40,864 nucleotides of DNA from Burkholderia stagnalis (GCF_902830275.1 NZ_CADESW010000036.1:1-40864), one strand, 5' to 3'. Counted from the first letter of the stretch, positions 16,184-24,553 are shown. Made by a program: numbers and translations. Notes: generated by a model not told the origin, from the sequence alone.

Positions 16184-17194
16184 ATGTCAATCGAAAGCAT
16201 CTACAGTTTTCTGACCTATCCAAAGAATCATGAGCGGGCGGCCGACGCCATCGATGGCATTCACATCAAGCCAGACGAGGGCAAGCTTTCCAAGATGCTT
16301 TCGGAAGTATTTGATAGCGCCAAGTCTAGACGCGATGTTCCGGTCACGTTCGTTTCCGACAATAAAATCAATCCGATCCGGGAGCAGTTACTTGCTTTCT
16401 TTACAAAGCCGAGGTTAGCAAGTGCGCTCCCGTTGGCGCGATCATTGCAAGCAGCAACGCCCGGTACCGCAGGTATGGGGTTATTCTTCGTCTGCTTGGG
16501 GGCTGACGAGGGCAAGGCAGGTAAACGCACCGTGCTTTCTCGCTTCGCTGCGGACGAAGGGGTTGTGGCTAGCAAGAACGGTAGCGCGCTAAGTGTGGAG
16601 TTTGTTGAGCAAGTTTTCTTAAAGAACGCACACACATACAAAGCTGCGACATATCGGCACGAGACAGGTAAAAACGACACATGGAAAGGCATTGCCACAG
16701 ATCGACAGCTAAATCACGGGTCGAAAGCAATCGCCGACTATTGGATTGTGGACTTCCTGCGCTCAGAACTCACAACCACTGCGGCGGAGGGCACCCGCCG
16801 CCTCGCGATCGCCATGAAGGATGCAAGCAGATCTACCGGTGACCCTCAAGTTCGTGGAGAGATCGTCGCAGCCGCGCGACTCGCGGGCAATTTAACATCG
16901 AACGCAATGACTATTGAGCAGTTTTGCGATCAGTTCGCGATGTCCCAAAGGGCCAAAGACGCAGTGAAAGCTGCTGTTAAGCCCGCGCGTCTCATCACAG
17001 AATCGTTTCGGTTCGATGCCGACGAGTTCATTCGGCATGTCCCATACAAGCAGATAGAACTTGATAATGGCGCAACTTTGTCCGCGCCGACTGATAGATT
17101 TGAGGACGTCTTCAATCCGACGAAAATAGGCGATGCCCACGCCTATTCCACGCAAGGGATGATCGTGGACGAAAAGCTGGGGTCTAGGCGATGA
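16184..17194 (+). CDS. Unknown protein, possibly NdpA/NA37-like, partner of RelA/SpoT-type enzyme
   Basis: Protein of 336 residues that I do not firmly recognise. It starts MSIESIYSFLTYPKNHERA, after a GGGGGA ribosome site. It has an alpha/beta first half with GLFFVCLGADEGKAGKRTVLSRFAADEG around residues 95-125, and a helical middle with SKAIADYWIVDFLRSELTTTAAEGTRRLA near 185-210. The order of these segments recalls the 37-kDa nucleoid-associated (NdpA/YejK) family, but only loosely. No signal peptide or membrane segment is present. Its stop codon overlaps the start of the RelA/SpoT-like gene (ATGA), so the two are made in fixed ratio. A neutralising antitoxin or a sensor for the synthetase is the natural inference. 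The gene is much less GC-rich than its surroundings, indicating transfer. Confidence 0.8.
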   Translation: MSIESIYSFLTYPKNHERAADAIDGIHIKPDEGKLSKMLSEVFDSAKSRRDVPVTFVSDNKINPIREQLLAFFTKPRLASALPLARSLQAATPGTAGMGLFFVCLGADEGKAGKRTVLSRFAADEGVVASKNGSALSVEFVEQVFLKNAHTYKAATYRHETGKNDTWKGIATDRQLNHGSKAIADYWIVDFLRSELTTTAAEGTRRLAIAMKDASRSTGDPQVRGEIVAAARLAGNLTSNAMTIEQFCDQFAMSQRAKDAVKAAVKPARLITESFRFDADEFIRHVPYKQIELDNGATLSAPTDRFEDVFNPTKIGDAHAYSTQGMIVDEKLGSRR

Positions 17195-17802
17195 GCGACG
17201 AAGAACTCTTCGCTGAGTATTCGCGCCGGCATGCGAATATTCTTTCCCCCTTGGCTACGGGCCTGGCGTCATTCTTAAGTCAGCGTGTCGACGGAATGGA
17301 GCACATCGATCGAGTCAGCGCGCGCGCCAAGGATCCTGCGCGATTCCTCGCAAAGGCAGTCAAAGAAACCGGAGGGAAGCGCAAATATGCGGATCCCTTT
17401 AGTGAAATCCAGGATCAGGTTGCTGCTCGAATCACAGTCTTCTATCTGTCGGACGTCGAAGTTGTCGAGGTGAAAGTCATGAAATACTTCAATCGCATCG
17501 AAGCAAACACACTCATACCAGATTCGCCGAAGCAATTTGGCTATGAAGGTAGGCATCTAGTGTTGGCGATTCCCGAAGAACTATTCGAGGACGAAGAGCA
17601 TTACGATGCCCCGGATTTCTTTGAATTGCAAATTAAGACGCTTTTTCAACACGCTTGGGGAGAAGCCGAGCACGACCTATCCTATAAACCGACAGCATCG
17701 CTAACCGAACTTCAAGCGCGGGAGATTGCGTTCACAGCAGCACAGGCTTGGGGGGCAGACCAAATGTTTGCCAAGCTAGCTAAAGAACTAACAGTTAGAT
17801 AA
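17191..17802 (+). CDS. Stand-alone RelA/SpoT-domain nucleotidyltransferase (toxSAS candidate)
   Basis: Small alarmone-synthetase-type protein, 203 residues, with the synthetase domain only: no HD hydrolase, TGS or ACT domain. Readable motifs are R45-x-K47 in SARAKDPARFLAKA (ATP side), D75 in EIQDQVAARI (metal), GYEGRH at 117-122 (family GYxSxH, nucleotide acceptor), E145 in ELQIKT, and HAWGEAEHDLSYK at 154-166. All catalytic positions look intact. Family members make (p)ppGpp or related nucleotides; the toxSAS subgroup instead makes toxic (pp)pApp or pyrophosphorylates tRNA and is paired with an antitoxin. The overlapping upstream gene and the foreign base composition favour the toxin or phage-defence reading over housekeeping alarmone synthesis. 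The exact product cannot be read from sequence. Confidence 0.88.
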   Translation: MSDEELFAEYSRRHANILSPLATGLASFLSQRVDGMEHIDRVSARAKDPARFLAKAVKETGGKRKYADPFSEIQDQVAARITVFYLSDVEVVEVKVMKYFNRIEANTLIPDSPKQFGYEGRHLVLAIPEELFEDEEHYDAPDFFELQIKTLFQHAWGEAEHDLSYKPTASLTELQAREIAFTAAQAWGADQMFAKLAKELTVR

Positions 17803-17813
17803 TTTCGTTATCT
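17797..17813 (+). terminator. Weak hairpin at the end of the RelA/SpoT-like gene
   Basis: The arms agataa and ttatct (6 bp) flank a 5-base loop and include the TAA stop codon of the preceding gene. The stem is AT-rich and weak and is followed by tttcgg, so a terminator role is tentative. Confidence 0.25.
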
Positions 17814-17943
17814 TTCGGTGACGACTGCAGTAATCCGCAACGGGCCATTCGGCGGAGACAAGTTCGAACGTCCGAAAAGGGTCGAACAGCGACATCCACG
17901 AAATTCCCCGAAGAACCTGAATTCTTCCACACCGCATCGCACA

Positions 17944-19068
17944 TCAACCAACCTTCTCCCCATCCCTACCAACCAGAAACCACGTATTAAGCTCCCCGAT
18001 CCCCTTCGCCGCGATCGTCCCGCGCGCCTCGCACACAAACGCCGCGCCGAGCCGCTCACGCGTCGCATCCGTCACCTGCACGCGCCCGGCCACCCCTTGC
18101 GATTCCATCCGGCTGGCGAGATTGACCGCCTTGCCCCAAAGATCGTAGATGAACTTCCGCTTGCCGATCACGCCGGCCACCACCTCGCCGCTGTTGATAC
18201 CGATGCGCAGTTGGAGATTGCCGCCCCTGAGCGCATTGAAGCGCGCCATCGCGTCGATCATGTCGAGCGCCATGTGCGCGGCCCGCGCCGCATGGTCCGC
18301 CACCGGCTCCGGCAGCCCGGCCGCCGCCATGTACGCGTCGCCGATGGTCTTGATCTTCTCGAGGCCGCGCCGGTCGGCGATCGCGTCGAACTCGGTGAAG
18401 ATGTCGTTGAGCATCTCGACGAGCTGCTCGGCGCTCATCCCAGCCGCGAAGCCCGCGAAATCCACGATGTCGGCGAACAGCACCGACACCTCCGGAAAGC
18501 GGTCCGCGATCACCTGCGGGAAACGCTCGGGCATCTCGTCGAGGTGGGCCTTCAGCCGCTGCGCGATCGGATAGGGCAGCATGTTCAGCAGCAGCCGCTC
18601 CGACACCTTCTGCTCGGCGACGACCTTCGCATACAGCCGCTTGAGCTCGTCGCCCTGCTCGCGCAGCGTGCGGTTCAGCACGCGCACCTCCAGCATGTTG
18701 CGCACCCGCATCAGCACTTCGGCGAGATCGAACGGCTTGCTGATGAAATCCTTCGCGCCGGCCTCCAGCGCACGCAGCTTGTGCGCCGGCTGCGCGGTGA
18801 TCACGATCACCGGCAGGTAGTTGTCCGCCTCGAGCGCCTTCAGGCTTTCCATCACCTCGAAGCCGTCGGTGCCCGGCATCTGCAGATCGAGCAGGATCAG
18901 GTCGTAGCGGTGCGCGCGATGCAGCGCATGGACCTCGGCGGCATCCATCGTCGACGACACGTTCACATAGCCGGCCCGGCGCAGGATCTGCTCGAGCAGC
19001 AGCACGTTCGCCTCCAGATCGTCGACGATCAGGATGCGCGCGCCGAGGATCGCCGCGGGTTCGCTCAT
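17944..19068 (-). CDS. Response-regulator receiver fused to class III adenylyl cyclase
   Basis: Cytoplasmic two-domain signalling protein, 374 residues. The receiver (about 10-125) has IVDDLEANV, the phospho-acceptor Asp in LILLDLQMPG, VIVITA and the Lys in ISKPFD. A short coiled linker (EQGDELKRLYAKVVAEQKVSERLL) leads to a class III nucleotide cyclase domain (about 190-370). That domain has metal Asp in LFADIVDFAGFA, KTIGDAYM and DLWGKAVNLASRM. The Lys of KTIGD and the Asp of DLWG are the adenine-selecting pair, so ATP to cAMP is predicted. The ATG at 19068 is 25 bp after the stop of a hybrid histidine kinase, its likely phosphodonor; an ATG five codons upstream is possible. Confidence 0.93.
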   Translation of the reverse strand: MSEPAAILGARILIVDDLEANVLLLEQILRRAGYVNVSSTMDAAEVHALHRAHRYDLILLDLQMPGTDGFEVMESLKALEADNYLPVIVITAQPAHKLRALEAGAKDFISKPFDLAEVLMRVRNMLEVRVLNRTLREQGDELKRLYAKVVAEQKVSERLLLNMLPYPIAQRLKAHLDEMPERFPQVIADRFPEVSVLFADIVDFAGFAAGMSAEQLVEMLNDIFTEFDAIADRRGLEKIKTIGDAYMAAAGLPEPVADHAARAAHMALDMIDAMARFNALRGGNLQLRIGINSGEVVAGVIGKRKFIYDLWGKAVNLASRMESQGVAGRVQVTDATRERLGAAFVCEARGTIAAKGIGELNTWFLVGRDGEKVG

Positions 19069-19093
19069 GATGGGCCGCCCCACGCGCGACGCG

Positions 19094-20695
19094 CTATGGC
19101 CTGCCGTCCGCCGCCGCGACGGCTTCGGCCAGCGCCTGCATGAACTGGTCGATGCGGATCGGCTTGGTCAGGTAGCGGAAGAAACCCGCTTTCAGGCCCT
19201 TTTCGACATCGCGCGCCATCGCATTCGAGCTCAGTGCGACGACAGGAATGTCCGCCGTCTCCGGCTGCGCGCGCAAGCGCGCCAGCGCGTCGATGCCGCT
19301 GATGTCGGGCAGGTTGATGTCCATCACGATCACCCGCGGCCGCGCGCGGCGCGCGAGCTCGACGCCGTGCCCGCCGGTCGCGGCGCTCAGCATGCGCAGG
19401 CCCGCGCGCCGCGCGACGAGCTGCTCGACGAGCTTCAGGTTCGCAGGGTTGTCCTCGATATAGAGCACGGTGTGCGCGGGCAGGCCGGCGGCATCGCCGC
19501 CGATCGCATCGCCGGCCGGCGCGGCGGGCTGCTGCACGGCGGCGGCCGATGCGCATTCCGGGGCCGGCGCCGCATCGAGTTCGATCCAGAACACGCTGCC
19601 CTCGCCGACGGTGCTGTCAACGCCGATCGCGCCGCCCATCAGCTCGGTCAGCCGCTTGGCCACCACCAGGCCGATGCCGGTGCCTTCTTCACCGCCGGCT
19701 TCCTGCCCGAGCCGCTCGAACGGCTGGAACAGCCGGCCGAGCTGGTCGGGCGACAGGCCCGGGCCCGTGTCGCGCACGCTGATCCGCACCCGGCCCGGCG
19801 GATGCGTCGCACATTCGACGTCGACCGTGCCCGCCGGGCGGTTGTACTTGACCGCGTTCGACAGCAGGTTGACCACGATCTGCTTGACGCGCGTGCGGTC
19901 GGCGCGCACGTGGGTGAGCGGCCCGACCGGCGCAAAACGCGCATCGATGCCGCGCTGGCGCGCCTGCGGCGCGATCATCGACGCGCATTCGTCCAGCATC
20001 TCGCTCAACGGCACCGCCTCGATCGACATCGGCACCTGCCCCGATTCGATCCGCGCGAGGTCGAGCACTTCGTTGATCAGCTCCAGCAGATGCCATCCGG
20101 CCCGCAGAATCTGGTCGATGCTCGCCTGTTGCGACGGCGTTGGCGGCGGCGCGTCGGACGCCATCAACTGCGCAAAGCCGAGGATCGCATTGAGCGGGCT
20201 GCGCAGCTCGTGGCTCATGCTCGACAGGAAATCGGACTTCGCGCGGTTCGCGCGCTCCGCGGCGGCCTGCGCCTGCTTCTGGTCCTCGATATCGGTCTCG
20301 GTGCCGAACCACTTGACGATCCTGCCGTCGCGATCCCGGTACGGCAGCGCGCGGCACAGAAACCAGCGATACCCGCCGTCCGCGCTCCGCAGCCGGTACT
20401 CCGTCACGAACTCGTCGCCGGTCGCGATCGAGTGCGCCCAGCGGTCGTACACGGGCTGCAGGTCGTCCGGGTGCACGAACGGCGACCAGTTGTCCCAGCC
20501 CTGCGCCTGGCTGAGCGTGATGCCGCCGAAGTCGAGCCCGCGCTGGTTGACGAAGTCGATCGAACCCGTCGGGTCGGAGGTCCACACGATATGGGGGATC
20601 GCATCGGCGAGCGCGCGAAAACCGCGCTCGCCGTCGATGGCCTCGTCCGCCTCGCGGGGCGATTGTGCAGACGGATCGGCTTGGTGCATTCGCAT
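19094..20695 (-). CDS. PAS-containing hybrid histidine kinase
   Basis: Sensor kinase with no membrane segment, 533 residues. In order it contains a PAS/PAC domain (about 30-150: IVWTSDPTGSIDFVN, WFLCRALPYRDRDGRIVKWFGTETDI), a dimerisation/phospho-acceptor helix (SHELRSPLNAILGFAQ), and an HATPase domain with NLLSNAVKYN, DTGPGLS and GTGIGLVVAKRL. A C-terminal receiver follows, with VLYIEDNPANLKLVE, acceptor Asp in VIVMDINLPD and Lys in YLTKPI. The stimulus is unknown; a PAS domain implies a cytoplasmic redox, ligand or energy cue. The receiver-cyclase gene follows after 25 bp, suggesting a relay to cAMP. An ATG ten codons upstream (20725) would add a short extension. Confidence 0.93.
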   Translation of the reverse strand: MRMHQADPSAQSPREADEAIDGERGFRALADAIPHIVWTSDPTGSIDFVNQRGLDFGGITLSQAQGWDNWSPFVHPDDLQPVYDRWAHSIATGDEFVTEYRLRSADGGYRWFLCRALPYRDRDGRIVKWFGTETDIEDQKQAQAAAERANRAKSDFLSSMSHELRSPLNAILGFAQLMASDAPPPTPSQQASIDQILRAGWHLLELINEVLDLARIESGQVPMSIEAVPLSEMLDECASMIAPQARQRGIDARFAPVGPLTHVRADRTRVKQIVVNLLSNAVKYNRPAGTVDVECATHPPGRVRISVRDTGPGLSPDQLGRLFQPFERLGQEAGGEEGTGIGLVVAKRLTELMGGAIGVDSTVGEGSVFWIELDAAPAPECASAAAVQQPAAPAGDAIGGDAAGLPAHTVLYIEDNPANLKLVEQLVARRAGLRMLSAATGGHGVELARRARPRVIVMDINLPDISGIDALARLRAQPETADIPVVALSSNAMARDVEKGLKAGFFRYLTKPIRIDQFMQALAEAVAAADGRP

Positions 20696-20746
20696 GATGG
20701 TTTCCCGGATCGCGCACGGACGCACCTTCAGTTTAGGACTCCATGC

Positions 20747-22123
20747 TCAGGCCCGATGCCCCGAAATCGGCCCCGCCTCGCCGGTCAGGTTCAGCACGCT
20801 GTCGATCCACGCGAGGAAGGTCGAGAACGTGAAATCCGACCATTGCTCGGTGCGGAACGCCTTCATCACGGGCGTGTCGGCCGGGTCCCGCTGGTTGAGC
20901 AGGTCGGCGACGAAGGTGCCGATGTCCGCGTCGATGCCGTTCTCGTGGATGCCCGAGCCGGTGAAGCTGACGGCCGTCACCTGGTGGTTCGCGATGAAGC
21001 CGTTGCGCGCCCACGGCATGAAGTAGCCGAAGTTCGGCAGCGGGTTGATCGTCTGCTTCAGCACGTCCAGCTCGCGTTCGAACATCGCGAGCGACAGCGC
21101 GTCCTTGGTCGCGTCGTCGGGCGCCGCGATCACCGCGGGCACGAACGCGCGATAGTGGTACGCGGCGATGATGCGGTCGCGCTGGTAGCTCGAGAAGCCG
21201 AAGCGGTCGTGCGGAAAGGTCGCCGACAGCGCCGCGTACGCGCTGCCCATGTTGCCGGGATCGAAGTAGCGCGTGAGCCGCGCGTTCACCGTGATCATTC
21301 CGTCGGGCGCGTCCATCCCCCATTCGCTGCGCGCCTTCGCGTACAGGCCGACCGACGGGTGGGTCGCCGGATCGGCGTCGAAGGGCGTATTGAAGACCGT
21401 GCCGGCGTCGTTGAGCAGCGAGCTGTGCGCCTGCGGCTGCAGCGTGGCGCGCAGCGTCGCGTAGTTGGCGAGCGTGCCGTAGCCGCCCGCGCTCATCCCG
21501 TACACGAGCAGCCGGCCGGGCTGGCCGAGGCCGTGCGCGACGAGCCATTGCGCGACGGCCTGGATGTTCTTCAGCCCGCTGTAATGCTGCACCCGCCAGT
21601 CGCCCGACGGCGACGTGTAGCTGCGCACCGCGCTGCCCATGTGGATGTCGCCGGTGCAGTACGGCACGAACACCTGCGTCCAGTCCTGCGTCTCCACCTT
21701 CGGTTCGCCGACGAGGATATGCGCGAGGTCCATCCGCGTCATCAGCGGCGACAGGAACGACGCCTTGATGGTCTGGCTGGTGGTGCCGTTCATGTAGTTG
21801 TGCGGGATGCCGTCGGGGTTGAAACCGCCGAGGCCCGCTTCCGGGCCGGTGGCCGTCTGCGTGCAGGTGCCGTGGTCCCAGCACGCGCCGCCCGGCTCCA
21901 TCATGTACAGCAGGTTGTCCGACTGCGCGCGGTTGATGTAGAAGCGCATCGGCGTGCCGTTGCCGCACGACGCGCCGCTGCTTTCCGGCAGCGTCACTTC
22001 GTACCACGAATAATAGGGAATCGCCGGGTCCGGCGCGGCGGTGCCGGCCGCGTGGCCGTTCAGTGCCGCGCAGCCCAGCAGGGTCGCGACGATCAGACGC
22101 GTCAGGCGTCGTGCTGTGGACAT
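20747..22123 (-). CDS. Secreted pectinacetylesterase/Notum-like hydrolase
   Basis: Exported serine esterase of the pectinacetylesterase (PAE/Notum) family, 458 residues. The signal peptide is MSTARRLTRLIVATLLGCAALNGHAAG. The nucleophile elbow is GMSAGGYGTLAN; MMEPGGACWDHGTC is the family's oxyanion/disulfide region, and the candidate catalytic His lies in FTGSGIHENGID. A strong GGAGGGGG ribosome site precedes the ATG. The family deacetylates pectin in plants and removes lipid from Wnt in animals; bacterial substrates are mostly undefined, and the surroundings show no pectin genes. A membrane-anchored protein is encoded 65 bp upstream on the same strand and is likely a dedicated partner. The start is well supported by the signal peptide. 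Confidence 0.87.
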   Translation of the reverse strand: MSTARRLTRLIVATLLGCAALNGHAAGTAAPDPAIPYYSWYEVTLPESSGASCGNGTPMRFYINRAQSDNLLYMMEPGGACWDHGTCTQTATGPEAGLGGFNPDGIPHNYMNGTTSQTIKASFLSPLMTRMDLAHILVGEPKVETQDWTQVFVPYCTGDIHMGSAVRSYTSPSGDWRVQHYSGLKNIQAVAQWLVAHGLGQPGRLLVYGMSAGGYGTLANYATLRATLQPQAHSSLLNDAGTVFNTPFDADPATHPSVGLYAKARSEWGMDAPDGMITVNARLTRYFDPGNMGSAYAALSATFPHDRFGFSSYQRDRIIAAYHYRAFVPAVIAAPDDATKDALSLAMFERELDVLKQTINPLPNFGYFMPWARNGFIANHQVTAVSFTGSGIHENGIDADIGTFVADLLNQRDPADTPVMKAFRTEQWSDFTFSTFLAWIDSVLNLTGEAGPISGHRA

Positions 22124-22188
22124 GCCCCCTCCTTTTCTATCGACGTGATGGGATCGCCGCGCCCCGCGCGGCGCGATGCGGCCGGCGC

Positions 22189-22896
22189 TCAGTGCGGGCC
22201 GGCCGGTGCGGCGCCGTCGAACAGCTCGACCCGCAGCGCCTGCAGGCGCTGCGCGATGACGGCCTGTTGCAACGCGGGATCCGGCACGCTCGCTTGCGCT
22301 TGCCGGACGATCTCGCGGCTCTGCTGCGCGTACGCCAGATAACGCGGGTCCTGCGCCGGCGACGGGCCGACGGTCTGCCGCGCGTAGGCGTCCCACTGCT
22401 CGCGCATCGACCGGATCGCCGCGCCGCGCGTCGCGGCATCGGCATGCACGTCGATCAGCAGCGCCGCGCCGAGCGCTTCTGCCTGCACCGGCACGATCTC
22501 GTGGCGCGCGACATGCTCGGGCAGTTCGTCGAGGATCCGCCGGGCCAGCGCGGCCCGTTCGGCGTCGGGCAGGCTGTTGCGGCCGTTGCCGTACGCGGCC
22601 ACCGTGTCGCGAAAGCGCGCGAACGCGACGATGCGCAGCAGTTCCGCGTCGGCATCCGGCCGCGCCGCGAGGCTGCGGCGCAGCGCGTCGAGATCGAGCC
22701 GGCGTTCTTCGGGGCCGGGCGCGGCCTGCGCCGGGCCATCGGCCGGGCCGTTCGGTGCGTTCGCGGCGGTCGCCGCCGGTGCACCGGACTGTGCCGCGCT
22801 CGCCTGCAGCGGCGACGCATAGCGCCATGCCGCGACGACGGCGACGATCGCCGCCACGATGCCTATGCGCCGCCAGAGTCTGCTGTTCTTGTTCAC
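22189..22896 (-). CDS. Membrane-anchored periplasmic protein, possible esterase-specific chaperone
   Basis: Protein of 235 residues with no family I can name. A GTG start with GAGGAG five bases upstream is followed by NKNSRLWRRIGIVAAIVAVVAAW, an N-terminal membrane anchor. Next comes a flexible Ala/Pro/Gly linker (about 33-65) and an all-helical domain rich in Arg, Ala and Leu. This architecture (single anchor, spacer, helical body) is that of the lipase-specific foldases and PlcR-type accessory proteins encoded beside secreted hydrolases, and the gene directly precedes a secreted esterase. The similarity is architectural, not motif-level. If so, it would help fold the esterase at the periplasmic face before secretion. 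Confidence 0.72.
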   Translation of the reverse strand: MNKNSRLWRRIGIVAAIVAVVAAWRYASPLQASAAQSGAPAATAANAPNGPADGPAQAAPGPEERRLDLDALRRSLAARPDADAELLRIVAFARFRDTVAAYGNGRNSLPDAERAALARRILDELPEHVARHEIVPVQAEALGAALLIDVHADAATRGAAIRSMREQWDAYARQTVGPSPAQDPRYLAYAQQSREIVRQAQASVPDPALQQAVIAQRLQALRVELFDGAAPAGPH

Positions 22897-23329
22897 GACG
22901 TCTCCTCGATGGGCCGTGCCGCGCTTCGCGGGTGCATCCGCGAGTAGGTTCTAGGTCGAAACCCGCGCATCGTCAAAAGCGGTTCTAGAACCGGCGCACT
23001 AGAGCGGCGCGGCTCGCCTTTGCCGAACGAGCCGCACGGGCATGCACCGCACGCCGCCCTCGCGGCACTGCAGCGACGCGCGCAATGCCCGTGCGGCGGC
23101 GCTTCGCGCGGGCGCGGGCGAGGCGCGCCGCCGCGCCTAGCAAGCGCCGGTCCAGCGCCACGCCGATGCGCCGGCCGCCCGCGCGCACGCGCAATGCGAT
23201 TGGCCGGATCGGACCCATCGATCGACCCGCTGCGCGCTTGGTCCGCGCCCCACCCGGCCCTATGCTGGCTGCCATCCCGCATCGCACGATCGATGCGCCG
23301 AACGCCCGCCCCCCAACCGAGCCAGGTCA
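22897..23329. promoter_or_regulatory. Divergent intergenic region with GGTTCTAG repeats
   Basis: This 433-bp gap lies between the leftward esterase pair and the rightward PLP-enzyme cassette. The word ggttctag occurs at 22947-22954 and again at 22981-22988. The second lies inside the perfect 14-bp palindrome cggttctagaaccg (22980-22993). Two similar sites about 34 bp apart, 50-97 bp upstream of the GTG start, suggest a dimeric regulator. The remainder is GC-rich with no credible ORF. Confidence 0.5.
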
Positions 23330-24553
23330 ATGAACCGCGCAGATCCACCGCCTTTCGCGCCCGCCGCCCGCGATTACGCGTACTACCGCGACGCGCTCGC
23401 AGGCCGCGCGCTCCCCGCCGCCTTCGTCGACCTCGATCTCGTCGACGCCAATCTCGCAGACCTCGCGCGCCGCGCGGGCGGCCTGCCGATCCGCCTCGCG
23501 ACGAAATCGGTCCGCTCGCGCGCGCTGATCCGCTCGGTGATGGAAGCCGGCCCGTTCATGCGCGGCCTGCTGTGCTACTCGGCCGCCGAGGCCGCGTGGC
23601 TCGCGGACGGCGGCTTCGACGACATCGTCGTCGCGTATCCGACGGTCGAGCCCGCGCACCTGCGCGCGGTCGCCGCGCAACGGCGGCAGCAGCGCACGAT
23701 CACGCTGATGGTCGACGACGCCGCGCAGGTCGACCGCATCGACGAGATCGCGCGCGCCGAGGGCGTCGTGATCCCGCTCGCGATCGATCTCGACATGTCG
23801 TCGGCGTTTCCCGGCCTGTACTTCGGCATGTACCGCTCGCCGGTGCGCGACGTCGCCGGCGCGCTCGCGCTGGCGAACCACATCGCGCGGCGGCCGGGCG
23901 TGCGGCTCGACGGGCTGATGGGCTACGAAGGCCAGATCGCCGGCGTGATGGACGCGGTGCCGGGCAGCGCCGCGCGCAACGCGCTGCTGCGCTGGCTGAA
24001 GCGGCGCTCCGCGCGGGAAATCCATGTGCGCCGCCAGGCCGTCGCGCAAGCGCTCGCGACGGCCGGCCACACGCTGCGCTTCGTCAACGGCGGCGGCACC
24101 GGCAGCATCGAGAGCACGCTCGGCGACGCATCCGTCACCGAGCTCGCGGCCGGCTCCGGCCTCTATGCGCCGGCGCTGTTCGATCACTACGCGACATTCC
24201 GCGCGCGGCCCGCCGCAGGTTTCGCGCTGCCCGTCACCCGGCATCCGCAGCCCGGCATCGTCACCTGCTCGGGCGGCGGCTACATCGCGTCCGGCCCGGC
24301 CGGCGCGCACCGCCTGCCGCGGCCGTGGCTGCCGGCCGGCTGCGCGCTGATCGGCAACGAAGGCGCCGGCGAAGTGCAGACGCCGCTGCGCGTGCCGCCC
24401 GGCGTCGCGCTCGCGATCGGCGAGCCGGTGCTGTTCCGCCACGCGAAGGCGGGCGAGCTGTGCGAGCGCTTCAACACGCTGCTGCTGATCCGCGCGGGCC
24501 AGGTGGCCGGCGAGGCGCTCACCTACCGGGGCGAAGGCAAGAGCTTTTTCTAG
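23330..24553 (+). CDS. PLP-dependent alanine racemase-fold aldolase/deaminase (DSD1/D-threonine aldolase-like)
   Basis: Fold-type III PLP enzyme of 407 residues, related to D-threonine aldolase, D-serine dehydratase and the amino acid deaminase/aldolase group. The N-terminal barrel has AFVDLDLVDANL and the PLP lysine K59 in RLATKSVRS, then LLCYSAAEAAWLADGG, IDLDMSS, GLMGYEGQIAG and RFVNGGGTGSIEST (phosphate-binding glycines). The C-terminal beta domain has IVTCSGGGYIASGP and IGNEGAGEVQTPL. Members act on D-hydroxyamino acids or related amino alcohols. The gene opens a rightward cassette with an FAD-linked oxidase (83 bp on), MFS transporter and porin; the combined substrate is not evident. 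Confidence 0.86.
   Translation: MNRADPPPFAPAARDYAYYRDALAGRALPAAFVDLDLVDANLADLARRAGGLPIRLATKSVRSRALIRSVMEAGPFMRGLLCYSAAEAAWLADGGFDDIVVAYPTVEPAHLRAVAAQRRQQRTITLMVDDAAQVDRIDEIARAEGVVIPLAIDLDMSSAFPGLYFGMYRSPVRDVAGALALANHIARRPGVRLDGLMGYEGQIAGVMDAVPGSAARNALLRWLKRRSAREIHVRRQAVAQALATAGHTLRFVNGGGTGSIESTLGDASVTELAAGSGLYAPALFDHYATFRARPAAGFALPVTRHPQPGIVTCSGGGYIASGPAGAHRLPRPWLPAGCALIGNEGAGEVQTPLRVPPGVALAIGEPVLFRHAKAGELCERFNTLLLIRAGQVAGEALTYRGEGKSFF

Noticed and set aside
19034..22342. Plus-strand open frame of 1102 codons opposite the kinase, cyclase and esterase genes
   Set aside because: Its translation is an Arg/Ala/His-rich antisense shadow of three well-supported minus-strand genes; long antisense frames are expected at this GC content.
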